From a bacterium (lineage in GTDB: Bacteria; UBA3054): DNA of 8,777 nucleotides. The notes beneath the pieces are model-generated. The model was not told the origin of the DNA and did not search any database. It saw only the letters and a list, made by a program, of their open reading frames with translations. Made by a program: the position numbers and the translations under genes. Where the stretch lies: positions 1 through 8,777 of the forward strand of contig JAFYIM010000217.1 of assembly GCA_017538635.1 (NCBI GenBank), read 5' to 3'. This document shows, piece after piece, positions 1-7,183 of the stretch; position 1 is the stretch's first letter; each line of letters begins with the position of its first letter.

Positions 1-1551
1 TATAAGGATGTTGTCGTGCACCCTCGACTTCTCGTTGCCGTCGCAGTTGATGCAGATGCCGGTGCAGCCTCCGCCGTAGCCGCACCTGACGAAGCGGTTT
101 CCTCTGATGACGATGTTCTCGGATCCGGGGCCCTCGCCCCAGCCTTTCTCCACGCCGATGTGGATGGCGTAGAGCGTCGTTTCCATGATGGTGCAGTTCT
201 CTATGAGAACGTTCCTGGTCTTAATGAGAATGCCCCTGGCGCGGTGCGACATGATCGTGCAGCCGCGCATCCTGAGACTAGGCATCCTGGAAGCGTTGAT
301 GCAGGCGTATTTCTCAAGATGGTTCGGCAAGGGCGTATCGAAGGTAACTTTGCTCTTCAAATTCTTGACGTCCTTTTCCACTCTCACCACTTTCATGGTC
401 GTCAGGACGTTCATGGTCTCGTAATCAATGATCTCCATGATGTCGCCGGCTTCCGGAGCGTCGAGGACCAGGGCGTGCGTCATGGCTTTGACCTTGAGGA
501 TGGCGCTGGAATCGTCCCCTTCCACCGGCAGCATGGTGTAATAGAAATTGTGAAGGTTGGTGGCGTCGTCGCCCTGGTTCGCGAACATGCAGTTTTCGAA
601 ATCGATGATGCCGGAGCAGTTCGTGAAGTGGGTGGCGTCCGTATTAGTAGAGAGCTTTTTCCCCGGCAGAGGAACGACTCTCAGGCCCTGCATGAAAATA
701 TTTTTGGTCTTGTTGCCGACGATGCCCATGCCTGGTTGACAGAAGATCGTGACGTCCTTTAGGGTTATGTCCTCGCACTCGTTCATAAGGATGGCCGGGC
801 GGAAGTGCAAAGAGTGGTTGAAGATCACGATGAAGCCTTTGTATTTTTCGGGCAGCGAACTGTGCACACGGAAGGTCCCGTCGGACAAAACTTCGTTGTC
901 TCGCTGGAAATAGTCCTGGTTCGGCTCCAATCTTTCCCTCACTGGATCCCAGTAAGAGATCCTTGAGAGAGAAACGCCTTCCGTCAAAGGCGTGTCAGCG
1001 TCCAGCTTCACGTCGTAGTAGTCTTTTTCGACTTTCGTGATGACGCCCTGGGTGAAAGGCAGTCTCTTGTAGGAGATGTTGAGGCATTCGATGCAGACGT
1101 TCTTCGAGCCTTCCAAAGTCACGGGCTCCATGAAGCCTTCGCAGAGGATCGTCACGCCTTTGGCGGTCACTTTCACATTCTTAAGGTCGCGCATGTCCAG
1201 CCCGGTGACATACGGAAAATAGAACTGGAAGATCGAGTTCTCGTCCTGGCTTTTGTCCTTCAGAGACATGACGGTGTCGCGGAGCTTGATGGCTTCCGGA
1301 TCGCTTATGAGATACACGCCGGGGTCGATTATTAGTTCGCAGTTCCCTTTCGCCCTGCAGGCGTCAAGAGCCGCCTTGAAGGCGTCCTTGGCGTTCGCGC
1401 TGCCGTCCGGCCTGGCGCCGTAGTCGCTGAATTTGATCTTGGTCAAGTTCATAGTTTTGCCTTTCCCTTTCGGTGCTCCGAAGGAAGAAGAGCAGCCTGC
1501 GGCCAATATTAAAAGCGCCGCAAGAGCCAGTTGTTTTCCAAAAGAAAGCAT
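1..1551 (-). CDS. Surface lipoprotein with right-handed beta-helix, GH110 (alpha-1,3-galactosidase)-like; C-terminus outside window
   Basis: The frame is open from an ATG at 1551 to base 1, giving 517 residues without a stop. An in-frame TGA at 1566-1564 leaves this as the only usable start, and AAGGA at 1564-1560 lies 8 bases before it. The N-terminus (MLSFGKQLALAALLILAAGC) is a lipoprotein signal with lipobox LAAGC and lipidated Cys20, followed by a Ser/Gly/Lys linker. The mature part opens with a pectate-lyase-like beta-helix start (FSDYGARPDGSANAKDAF), then short repeats of the type NVxIExCxI. Residues 305-330 read DATHFTNCSG...NQGDDA and residues 436-440 HRARG; W471 follows in a GWGEG segment. 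To me these match GH110 enzymes, which release terminal alpha-1,3-linked galactose from blood-group-B-like glycans or galactans. D305, D328 and D329 are the candidate catalytic acids. GH110 proteins are about 600 residues, so perhaps 80 are missing. The beta-helix fold and lipoprotein call are firm; the GH110 assignment is from memory of family motifs. Confidence 0.78.
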   Translation of the reverse strand, partial: MLSFGKQLALAALLILAAGCSSSFGAPKGKGKTMNLTKIKFSDYGARPDGSANAKDAFKAALDACRAKGNCELIIDPGVYLISDPEAIKLRDTVMSLKDKSQDENSIFQFYFPYVTGLDMRDLKNVKVTAKGVTILCEGFMEPVTLEGSKNVCIECLNISYKRLPFTQGVITKVEKDYYDVKLDADTPLTEGVSLSRISYWDPVRERLEPNQDYFQRDNEVLSDGTFRVHSSLPEKYKGFIVIFNHSLHFRPAILMNECEDITLKDVTIFCQPGMGIVGNKTKNIFMQGLRVVPLPGKKLSTNTDATHFTNCSGIIDFENCMFANQGDDATNLHNFYYTMLPVEGDDSSAILKVKAMTHALVLDAPEAGDIMEIIDYETMNVLTTMKVVRVEKDVKNLKSKVTFDTPLPNHLEKYACINASRMPSLRMRGCTIMSHRARGILIKTRNVLIENCTIMETTLYAIHIGVEKGWGEGPGSENIVIRGNRFVRCGYGGGCTGICINCDGNEKSRVHDNILI

Positions 1552-1587
1552 CGTTCTTTTCCTTCAATATGGTTGGTTACGGGAATG

Positions 1588-1596
1588 ATTATATCA
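1588..1596 (-). promoter_or_regulatory. Predicted extended -10 promoter element for the leftward lipoprotein gene
   Basis: Read on the minus strand, 1596-1588 is TGATATAAT: a perfect TATAAT hexamer (1593-1588) with the TG of an extended -10. Transcription would start near 1581 and give a leader of about 30 bases ending in the AAGGA ribosome site of the lipoprotein gene. No good TTGACA-like -35 is visible at 16-18 bases spacing, as is common for extended -10 promoters. Prediction only. Confidence 0.6.
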
Positions 1597-1612
1597 AAGA
1601 AAGCCGAAGTAA

Positions 1613-1621
1613 TGATATAAT
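1613..1621 (+). promoter_or_regulatory. Predicted extended -10 promoter element for the rightward 690-residue protein gene
   Basis: The plus strand reads TGATATAAT at 1613-1621, with TATAAT at 1616-1621 and an extended -10 TG. Transcription would start near 1628, leaving a leader of about 35 bases before the ATG at 1663. This makes the GTG at 1630 an unlikely start. The expected -35 position (about 1593-1598) shows no consensus and falls on the opposite promoter's -10. Prediction only. Confidence 0.6.
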
Positions 1622-1662
1622 TTCTCCTGGTGTTCATTAAACCAATGCGGGACATATACAAT

Positions 1663-3735
1663 ATGAAGAAAAGTTTTGCTGCCTTTTTTTTGACTTTTGC
1701 CCTCGTTCTGGCTTCCCTGGGAGTCGAGACGCTTCCGCCACAACCGGAATCCGATGATTTTCTGGAGGCTTACCGTTTGGCTCTTCAAATCTACGGAGTC
1801 AATGCTTCTTATGAAGAACTGGCCTGCCTGAACGGCCTTCCCTTCACTCCTTTGAGAAGCAGCGAAACCATCTGCGGCCGCAAGGCAGACTTCCCCTTCT
1901 CCTGCTATTACAATGTCCAAAGGCTGAACAATTTCTACCGTCTGAGGAACGAAGAAAAAAGTTTCAATTCCAAAGAACAGGTCTCGGCCTCCAAGCGCAC
2001 CGAATACCGCAAATTGATATCGGACTCTAAGAAAGAAGGGATATCCGCAATTCAGTACGCCAAGCTGCCCGGGCAACTCTCGCCAAGTTGGCACTATGTC
2101 GAACCGGGGACCGGTTTGACGCTCAGGGCTGTCTATCGCAACCAGGCTTATTCTTTCCAGGGCGTTCCGGAAAAGGTCTGGCTCCTTAAAAGATCCTCCC
2201 GCCCGGCTTCCCCTGACTCGCCGCAGGTCTTCATCTTCGAGAACATTGGAAAACTTCTGAACGGCACTACAACCATTTCTTTTTTAGTTTGCGGCGTCAA
2301 TATGCTTCGCGATTTCGCGGACGGCGCCTACGCTATGCCCTGGTGCCCTGAATGCAACTCCCCCTTCAACAATTGCATCTGCAAACATCTTCTGCGCTGG
2401 CAGCACGATTCGAAAAAAGCCCTGGAACTTTTCCCGTTCATGCGCCAGCTTTGCCAGAACGAGGAAGAGAGAGCGCTGCTCGCTCTTGCTGAAAAAGAAT
2501 ACAAGAATTACTCCGAAGCCTTCAACGCTGTCCTTGGCGACCCGAGCTGGGAACATCCCCAAACCGATCTCGCTTCGCAGACTATTATGGGCGAAAAAAT
2601 AAGAAAGCTGACCATTCCTCTCATTAATTGCGCGGAATGTTTCTTCACGCTTGCCAATAAGAAAAATTCTTTAAGCCAGGAGTATTACTCTCCCAGCAAA
2701 CGCTCACAGCTTATTTCCGACAAGCTTGCCAATACGATAGTCGACATGCAGATCGATTCGCGCTACGAAGGTTCCCTGGCCACTTCCCTTCTGATCGCCT
2801 GCCAGCTTTCCGGCTGCGACAGGCCGACGTTTGTCACACGCTCCATCGCCGGTTTGCCCGTAAGATTGGCACTGAGAACCAACGACTGGTATTTCTGCCG
2901 CGAGATAATGGAAGGCGCTGACATGAAAGATGCCCTGGCGGAAGCCTGCGGTTTCCGTCTCCGCACCCTTACGACCAGAATAAACGATCCGGAAGCCGCC
3001 ACAGTCGACAACAATGTTAAGAGAGTTTACGATGCGGCTGTCAGAAAAGTGATCGACAATATTTCCGCCAAAAAGCATGCCGTGGTAGGCTCCAACCTAA
3101 ACCGCTCCGGTTCCTGGGGAGTATTAGCCGGATACAACGATTACGGTTTCACCTGGCTTGGCCGCAGCGTCCTTGACACAAAGCCGCAGCTCACGGAATT
3201 CACCACGCTTCCAACCGACATAATACTGATCGACAGCGCCGTACCTAAACAGCCTTTCGAAGACGATGTGATATTGGCCCTCTCGCGCTGGATAAAATAC
3301 GTCAAGGGCACAAGCAGCCAAGGCTGCCTGACAGGCGGAAAACTCTTCTCCTATTGGATGAGATCTGTCGCAGCCTGGTCGAGGAAAGAAGCGATGCCGG
3401 AACCCAAGAAAGCCAGCGTCAACCGCAGCCTTTGGAACACCATGATCGACGGCCGCAGCGACGCTCTGCTCTTCGTCAATCATCTTATCAAAGCCGTTCC
3501 CATAATTTCAATTCCCATGACGGAATGTAAGGAGATACTTGAAAGGGAACTTACGATAGCCCGCAGCGCTTTGAACAACGGCTACGTTTTGGGCTACGAC
3601 GGTTCGCGTTATCAGCCGACCAAGTTCGATCAGGGATCGTTTTTGAGGCAGATAGACGCCATGCGTCAGATCGCCGAACAGGACAGGCTTTTGCTGACGC
3701 ATCTGGAAACGGCCCTCGAGACGCTTAAGAAGTAA
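1663..3735 (+). CDS. Large exported protein of unknown function with two related halves and a central zinc-ribbon-like cysteine cluster
   Basis: I do not recognise a named family. From ATG 1663 the product is 690 residues and begins MKKSFAAFFLTFALVLASLG, a typical Sec signal with a plausible cleavage after Gly20. A weak GGGA site lies 10 bases upstream. In-frame GTG 1630 and ATG 1645 are open but would put charged residues before the signal and have no ribosome site. Residues 42-60 contain Q-x2-G-x12-GLP, and the same spacing recurs at 381-399, each followed by a Cys (C71, C412). This suggests a duplicated domain. Between the halves, C228-x2-C231-x6-C238-x-C240-x-H242 looks like a metal site. 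Residues 472-502 (HAVVGS...SGSWGVLAGYNDYG) recall the strand-rich core of papain-like or BtrH-N-type domains seen in large hypothetical proteins of PVC bacteria; this is a weak resemblance. The C-terminus (about 560-690) appears helical. The gene is divergent from the lipoprotein gene and shares its promoter region, so a joint role in glycan processing is possible but unproven. Confidence 0.85.
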   Translation: MKKSFAAFFLTFALVLASLGVETLPPQPESDDFLEAYRLALQIYGVNASYEELACLNGLPFTPLRSSETICGRKADFPFSCYYNVQRLNNFYRLRNEEKSFNSKEQVSASKRTEYRKLISDSKKEGISAIQYAKLPGQLSPSWHYVEPGTGLTLRAVYRNQAYSFQGVPEKVWLLKRSSRPASPDSPQVFIFENIGKLLNGTTTISFLVCGVNMLRDFADGAYAMPWCPECNSPFNNCICKHLLRWQHDSKKALELFPFMRQLCQNEEERALLALAEKEYKNYSEAFNAVLGDPSWEHPQTDLASQTIMGEKIRKLTIPLINCAECFFTLANKKNSLSQEYYSPSKRSQLISDKLANTIVDMQIDSRYEGSLATSLLIACQLSGCDRPTFVTRSIAGLPVRLALRTNDWYFCREIMEGADMKDALAEACGFRLRTLTTRINDPEAATVDNNVKRVYDAAVRKVIDNISAKKHAVVGSNLNRSGSWGVLAGYNDYGFTWLGRSVLDTKPQLTEFTTLPTDIILIDSAVPKQPFEDDVILALSRWIKYVKGTSSQGCLTGGKLFSYWMRSVAAWSRKEAMPEPKKASVNRSLWNTMIDGRSDALLFVNHLIKAVPIISIPMTECKEILERELTIARSALNNGYVLGYDGSRYQPTKFDQGSFLRQIDAMRQIAEQDRLLLTHLETALETLKK

Positions 3736-3745
3736 ATTTTACTTC
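3729..3745. repeat. Perfect palindrome spanning the stop codons of two convergent genes
   Basis: GAAGTAAA (3729-3736), one central T, then TTTACTTC (3738-3745) is a perfect 8-bp inverted repeat. It includes the TAA stop of the rightward gene (3733-3735) and the TAA of the flippase gene (3741-3739). As RNA it can form a stem of 7 pairs with a 3-base loop in either direction. The stem is AT-rich and no run of T follows on either strand, so it is at best a weak bidirectional terminator. Confidence 0.5.
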
Positions 3746-4938
3746 GCCAGGATAAGCATCAGGGCTGTGATCGCCGCTTCTCCGCAGAAAAGGCCCCTGG
3801 CCGCGCCTACGGCCCCTGAAACGCATATCATATATGTCGATATGCCTATGCTGAAGAGAACCCCTAAAACGAGCGGCAGAAGCGCTGATTTGACCTTCTC
3901 CTTCGCTATCACCCTCTGCCAGGCCAGAACTCTCAAAGGAACCAGGGCCATCTGGAAGATCCCGGCTTTCAAGACAAGCGCGCCGCCGGCATAGGACTGG
4001 CTGAAGAGAAACGAGTAGATAAGCTCAGCGGAAAAGTAGCCTGCAGCGGCGAACAGCAATCCGATAACGACCGCTGGCAGCAAACTTCTCTTGTACGTGC
4101 CTTCGCCAGTTTCTTTACTGAATCTTGCCAAAAAAACGAAGCCGCCCAGATTGGCGAAAGTCACCGCAGTATAGATGAGCCTGAAGCTTGATGCATAGAG
4201 TCCGGCTTCCTCTTCCCCTTTCAGAAAGAATATGAGAAACTGCGGCGCGTTCTCATGTAAAAGTATAAGGGCCGACGCCAAAGTCAAAAGCAGTACGGGC
4301 CTGAGGTCGATCTTCGGGGCGGGACAGCTGCGGTCGCTGATCTTCCCATAGCGCAGGAAAAGGCATAAGAAAAGGAAAATGTTTTCAACGGCGATCGCCG
4401 CCGTAAAAGCGCCGGAGGCCGCCATAAGGTTAGAGCTTCCTTTTACTAGGATAAAAAGCAGCGCGAGATAAATTAAGCGTCCGCCCACGAAGTAAGCGGC
4501 GATGGGCCACGACCACTCCAGCCCGTAGAAAACATTGACGGTGTAGAATTGCAGCGGAATGAAGCCCAATCCGAAAAGGATCAGTGCGAAACCGGCATCC
4601 CTGCTCTCCTTTCCCATGTACAGCGCTATGAGGGCTGTAAGAATAACTGCCAGGTTAGCCAGCTTTCTCCTGACATGAAAAAGTTCCTTGGCAAAAGGCC
4701 AAACAGTTTCAGGAGAAAGTCTAGCGCTCTCTCTGGTCGTTAAGGAATCAAGGCCAGTGAAGAGCGCAAGGCTGATGTAATTGGTAACGGCGAAAGCCGT
4801 GCTGAAGATCCCGAAGCCTTCCACTTCCAACCTGTTCGCCAGATAGATCGTGGCGAAAAACATCATGACTTTGCTGAGGATATTCCCGCCCCAGACTAAA
4901 GCCAATTCGGAAAGCGGCCAACTGGATCTAAGCTTCAT
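3739..4938 (-). CDS. Oligosaccharide/polysaccharide flippase (Wzx-like, MOP superfamily)
   Basis: This is a 399-residue, strongly hydrophobic inner-membrane protein with about 12 predicted membrane segments. The N-terminal pattern (ELALVWGGNILSKVMMFFAT, then LEVEGFGIFSTAFAV and GLDSLTTRESAR) is typical of polysaccharide-biosynthesis flippases, which move undecaprenyl-diphosphate-linked glycans from the cytoplasmic to the periplasmic face. Charged loops separate the helices, for example around residues 68-95. It is slightly shorter than the usual 420-500 residues, but the reading frame looks intact. I chose ATG at 4938 because it shares one base with the TGA of the upstream dehydrogenase gene (TGATG), a classic coupling junction; an in-frame TTG at 4941 is less likely. 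It is the last gene of the five-gene minus-strand operon and has only a weak ribosome site of its own. The substrate cannot be told from sequence. An export role for a surface or LPS-type glycan fits the dehydrogenase, decarboxylase and glycosyltransferase genes upstream. Confidence 0.9.
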   Translation of the reverse strand: MKLRSSWPLSELALVWGGNILSKVMMFFATIYLANRLEVEGFGIFSTAFAVTNYISLALFTGLDSLTTRESARLSPETVWPFAKELFHVRRKLANLAVILTALIALYMGKESRDAGFALILFGLGFIPLQFYTVNVFYGLEWSWPIAAYFVGGRLIYLALLFILVKGSSNLMAASGAFTAAIAVENIFLFLCLFLRYGKISDRSCPAPKIDLRPVLLLTLASALILLHENAPQFLIFFLKGEEEAGLYASSFRLIYTAVTFANLGGFVFLARFSKETGEGTYKRSLLPAVVIGLLFAAAGYFSAELIYSFLFSQSYAGGALVLKAGIFQMALVPLRVLAWQRVIAKEKVKSALLPLVLGVLFSIGISTYMICVSGAVGAARGLFCGEAAITALMLILAK

Positions 4939-6233
4939 CAAAGCGTCACGATATTGCCGCGGTCAGCGATGTCTTTCATGGCGTTTCTAGTGTCGACGAC
5001 AAGCTTGGCGCTCTTGGCGATCGCATCATAGTCGAAGCAGGAATGGTTCGTCAGGACGACCACACAGTCGTATTTGCCGATATCCTCATTGCCGACGCCT
5101 TTGATCACTTCATCGTTGTAGCGGAAGCTCTTGATGAAAGGATCGTGGTAATAGAGATCCGCGCCTTTCTGGCGGAGCCTGTCGTAAACCAGAAGCGAGG
5201 GGCTCTCCCTGAGGTCGTCGATGTCTTTTTTATAAGCCATGCCGAGAAGAAGTATCTTGGAGCCTTTTATGCTCTTTTCATGTCCGTTCAGAGCTTCGCC
5301 AATCAAACCCACCACATAATCCGGCATCGCACTGTTAATGTCGTCAGCCAGTTCGATGAAGCGGGCCTTGTAGTGCAAAGTCCTAAGTTTCCAGGACAGG
5401 TACAGAGGATCTATAGGAATGCAGTGGCCGCCGATGCCGGGGCCGGGATAGAAGGGCATGAAGCCGAAAGGCTTGCTCGAAGCGGCTTTTATCACTTCCC
5501 AGACGTCGATGCCGAGATATTTGCACATGATGGCGATCTCGTTGACGAGTCCAATGTTGATGCTGCGGAAAGTATTCTCAAGCAGTTTGGCCATTTCCGC
5601 TGCTTCGCAGGAAGAGACCGGGACGATCATCGGGATGATGCTGGAGTAAAGCGCGACCGCCAGCTCCGTGCATTCCGGCGTGGCGCCGCCCACAACTTTC
5701 GGCGTGTTGAGCGTGTTGTATTTTGGGTTGCCCGGATCAACGCGTTCCGGAGAGAAAGCGACGAAGACGTCCTTGCCAAGCTCGAAGCCGGCTTTCTGAA
5801 GCGGCTTGATCATCAGTTCCCTGGTGCTGCCGGGGTACGTCGTGCTTTCAAGTACGAAGAGCGTTCCTTTCCTCAAGTGCGGCAGAATGTAATCCCGGGC
5901 GTTGATCATGTAGGAAACGTCCGGCTCGCCGGTCTTGGCCAAGGGAGTAGGAACGCAGATGGAGATGCAGTCAACGTCAGAAAGAGCGGAGAAATCGGTG
6001 GTCGGCGTAAAGCGTCCGTCGTCCACAAAGCTTTTCAAAGTTTCCGACTTCACGTCGATGATGTAGGATTCCCCCTTCTTCAAGCTTTCAACTTTGCCAA
6101 TTGAAAGGTCGATGCCTGTCACTTTGTAGCCCTTGCTGGCGAAAGCGCAGGCCAAAGGAAGCCCGACATAGCCTAAGCCCACGACCGCCACGTGCGCTTC
6201 GCGGGAAACAATTTTTTCTTTCAAGCTCTTCAT
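4938..6233 (-). CDS. Nucleotide-sugar dehydrogenase, WbpA/WecC-like (probable UDP-N-acetylhexosamine 6-dehydrogenase)
   Basis: This 431-residue protein, full length for the family, oxidises C6 of a UDP-sugar to the uronic acid with two NAD+ in the cytoplasm. The Rossmann motif GLGYVGLP holds G19-x-G21-x2-G24. The order is an N-terminal NAD domain (about 12-200), a helical linker, and a C-terminal UDP-binding domain (about 320-425). Likely catalytic residues are E129 in [10 protein letters not shown]216 and N220 in KLLEN, and nucleophile C271 in [31 protein letters not shown] is the form I know from WbpA-type enzymes acting on UDP-GlcNAc or UDP-ManNAc, whereas UDP-glucose dehydrogenases usually carry GGSCFPKD or GGYCLPKD. 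Substrate is therefore probably UDP-GlcNAc, giving UDP-GlcNAcA, but UDP-glucose cannot be excluded. Its ATG overlaps the upstream decarboxylase stop (ATGA), and AGGA at 6245-6242 lies 8 bases before it. Confidence 0.93.
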   Translation of the reverse strand: MKSLKEKIVSREAHVAVVGLGYVGLPLACAFASKGYKVTGIDLSIGKVESLKKGESYIIDVKSETLKSFVDDGRFTPTTDFSALSDVDCISICVPTPLAKTGEPDVSYMINARDYILPHLRKGTLFVLESTTYPGSTRELMIKPLQKAGFELGKDVFVAFSPERVDPGNPKYNTLNTPKVVGGATPECTELAVALYSSIIPMIVPVSSCEAAEMAKLLENTFRSINIGLVNEIAIMCKYLGIDVWEVIKAASSKPFGFMPFYPGPGIGGHCIPIDPLYLSWKLRTLHYKARFIELADDINSAMPDYVVGLIGEALNGHEKSIKGSKILLLGMAYKKDIDDLRESPSLLVYDRLRQKGADLYYHDPFIKSFRYNDEVIKGVGNEDIGKYDCVVVLTNHSCFDYDAIAKSAKLVVDTRNAMKDIADRGNIVTL

Positions 6234-7183
6234 TTTATTTGTCCTTTTGTCAGCTCTTTTTCAAAATATTCGATGGTAAACTTCAAACCTTCCCTGAGAG
6301 GAATGGTCGGTTCCCAGCCGAGTTTAGCTTTTGCTAGCGAAATATCCGGCCTTCTAACCGTCGGGTCATCGGAAGGCAAAGGAAGCTTTATGATCTTGCT
6401 CTTTGAACCGGTCATCTCGATCACAATGTCAGCAAGTTCCTTGACGGTGAATTCCCCGGGATTGCCTAAGTTGACGGGGCCGGCGAAGCCGTCCTTTTCC
6501 ATCATGGCAAGGATGCCCCTCACCAGGTCGCTAACATAGCAAAAAGAACGAGTCTGCGTTCCTTCGCCGTAAACGGTGATATCTTTTCCCTGCAGGGCCT
6601 GGACCACGAAATTGGAGACGACGCGGCCGTCGTTCACTCTCATCCTCGGGCCGTAGGTGTTGAAGATGCGGATGATCTTGGTATCGACATGATTCTGCCT
6701 GCGGTAATCGCTGCAGAGCGTTTCCGCCACGCGCTTTCCCTCGTCGTAGCAGCTTCTGACGCCGATCGGATTGACGTTGCCCCAGTAGGACTCCACCTGC
6801 GGATGGACTTTCGGATCGCCGTAGACTTCCGAAGTGGAAGCCTGCAGAAGCCTGGCGCCGCAGCGTTTGGCAAGGCCTAACATATTGAACGCGCCGAGCA
6901 TGCTCGTCTTCGTCGTCTGGATAGGATCGCTCTGGTAAGCGTCCGGGGAAGCCGGGCAGGCGAAGTTGAAGATCCAGTCGAAGTCTTCGCAATAAGGTTC
7001 CGACACATCGTGCTTAACGAAGCGGAAGGCCGGGTTGCCCTCAAACTGCCTGATGTTTTCCAATCTTCCGGAAGAGAGATTGTCTATCACGGTCACATGA
7101 TGGCCGAGTTTAAGAAGTTCTTCCGTTAAATGGCTGCCGATAAATCCGGCGCCGCCGGTAACTAATACGCGTTTCCCTTTCAT
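6230..7183 (-). CDS. uxs: UDP-glucuronate decarboxylase (UDP-xylose synthase), extended SDR family
   Basis: The 317-residue product has the usual bacterial UXS length and nearly all of its signature. The NAD-binding TGGAGFIG spans T9-G16, followed by the UXS-specific [21 protein letters not shown] has S116-T117-S118-E119. [12 protein letters not shown] carries the catalytic pair Y146 and K150, and [10 protein letters not shown] and RSFCYV follow. UXS converts UDP-glucuronate to UDP-xylose and CO2 through a 4-keto intermediate, with NAD+ recycled on the enzyme. It lies in the cytoplasm and supplies a pentose donor for glycan assembly. The start ATG at 7183 overlaps the dapB stop (ATGA), with a modest AGG (7192-7190) 6 bases upstream. 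The gene ends in the next gene's start by the same kind of overlap. The UXS call is strong. A related decarboxylase with another sugar substrate is the main alternative, since the adjacent dehydrogenase looks specific for an N-acetylhexosamine. Confidence 0.94.
   Translation of the reverse strand: MKGKRVLVTGGAGFIGSHLTEELLKLGHHVTVIDNLSSGRLENIRQFEGNPAFRFVKHDVSEPYCEDFDWIFNFACPASPDAYQSDPIQTTKTSMLGAFNMLGLAKRCGARLLQASTSEVYGDPKVHPQVESYWGNVNPIGVRSCYDEGKRVAETLCSDYRRQNHVDTKIIRIFNTYGPRMRVNDGRVVSNFVVQALQGKDITVYGEGTQTRSFCYVSDLVRGILAMMEKDGFAGPVNLGNPGEFTVKELADIVIEMTGSKSKIIKLPLPSDDPTVRRPDISLAKAKLGWEPTIPLREGLKFTIEYFEKELTKGQIK

Larger units (their letters stand above)
1588..1621. repeat. Perfect 9-bp inverted repeat with 16-bp spacer in the divergent intergenic region
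   Basis: ATTATATCA at 1588-1596 is the exact reverse complement of TGATATAAT at 1613-1621, with 16 bases between. The arms coincide with the two extended -10 elements. The repeat may therefore be just two promoters in mirror orientation, or also a binding site for a dimeric regulator. The symmetry does not extend inward or outward by even one base pair. Confidence 0.75.

Noticed and set aside
16..762. Long plus-strand open frame (about 248 codons) opposite the beta-helix lipoprotein gene
   Set aside because: It is antisense to a frame with a lipobox, a good ribosome site and recognisable family motifs. Its own product is low-complexity (His/Asp/Val rich) with no domain.
1630..1662. GTG (1630) or ATG (1645) as the start of the 690-residue protein
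   Set aside because: The predicted transcription start is near 1628, neither codon has a ribosome site, and both add a charged stretch ahead of a normal signal peptide that begins at 1663.
1552..1662. Possible small gene, RNA gene or riboswitch in the intergenic region
   Set aside because: About 110 bases fully accounted for by two promoters, two short leaders and a ribosome site. No stable GC-rich hairpin or aptamer-like pattern is visible.
1594..2094. Minus-strand open frame overlapping the intergenic region and the start of the exported protein gene
   Set aside because: It runs through both predicted promoters and opposite the signal-peptide gene, with no ribosome site or domain. It is best read as a shadow.
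4939..4941. TTG at 4941 as the flippase start
   Set aside because: The next codon is an ATG that overlaps the upstream TGA by one base, a standard coupled start.
5043..6104. Plus-strand open frame of 353 codons opposite the dehydrogenase gene
   Set aside because: The minus strand encodes a full, motif-complete nucleotide-sugar dehydrogenase. The plus frame has no recognisable motif and arises from codon bias on the coding strand.
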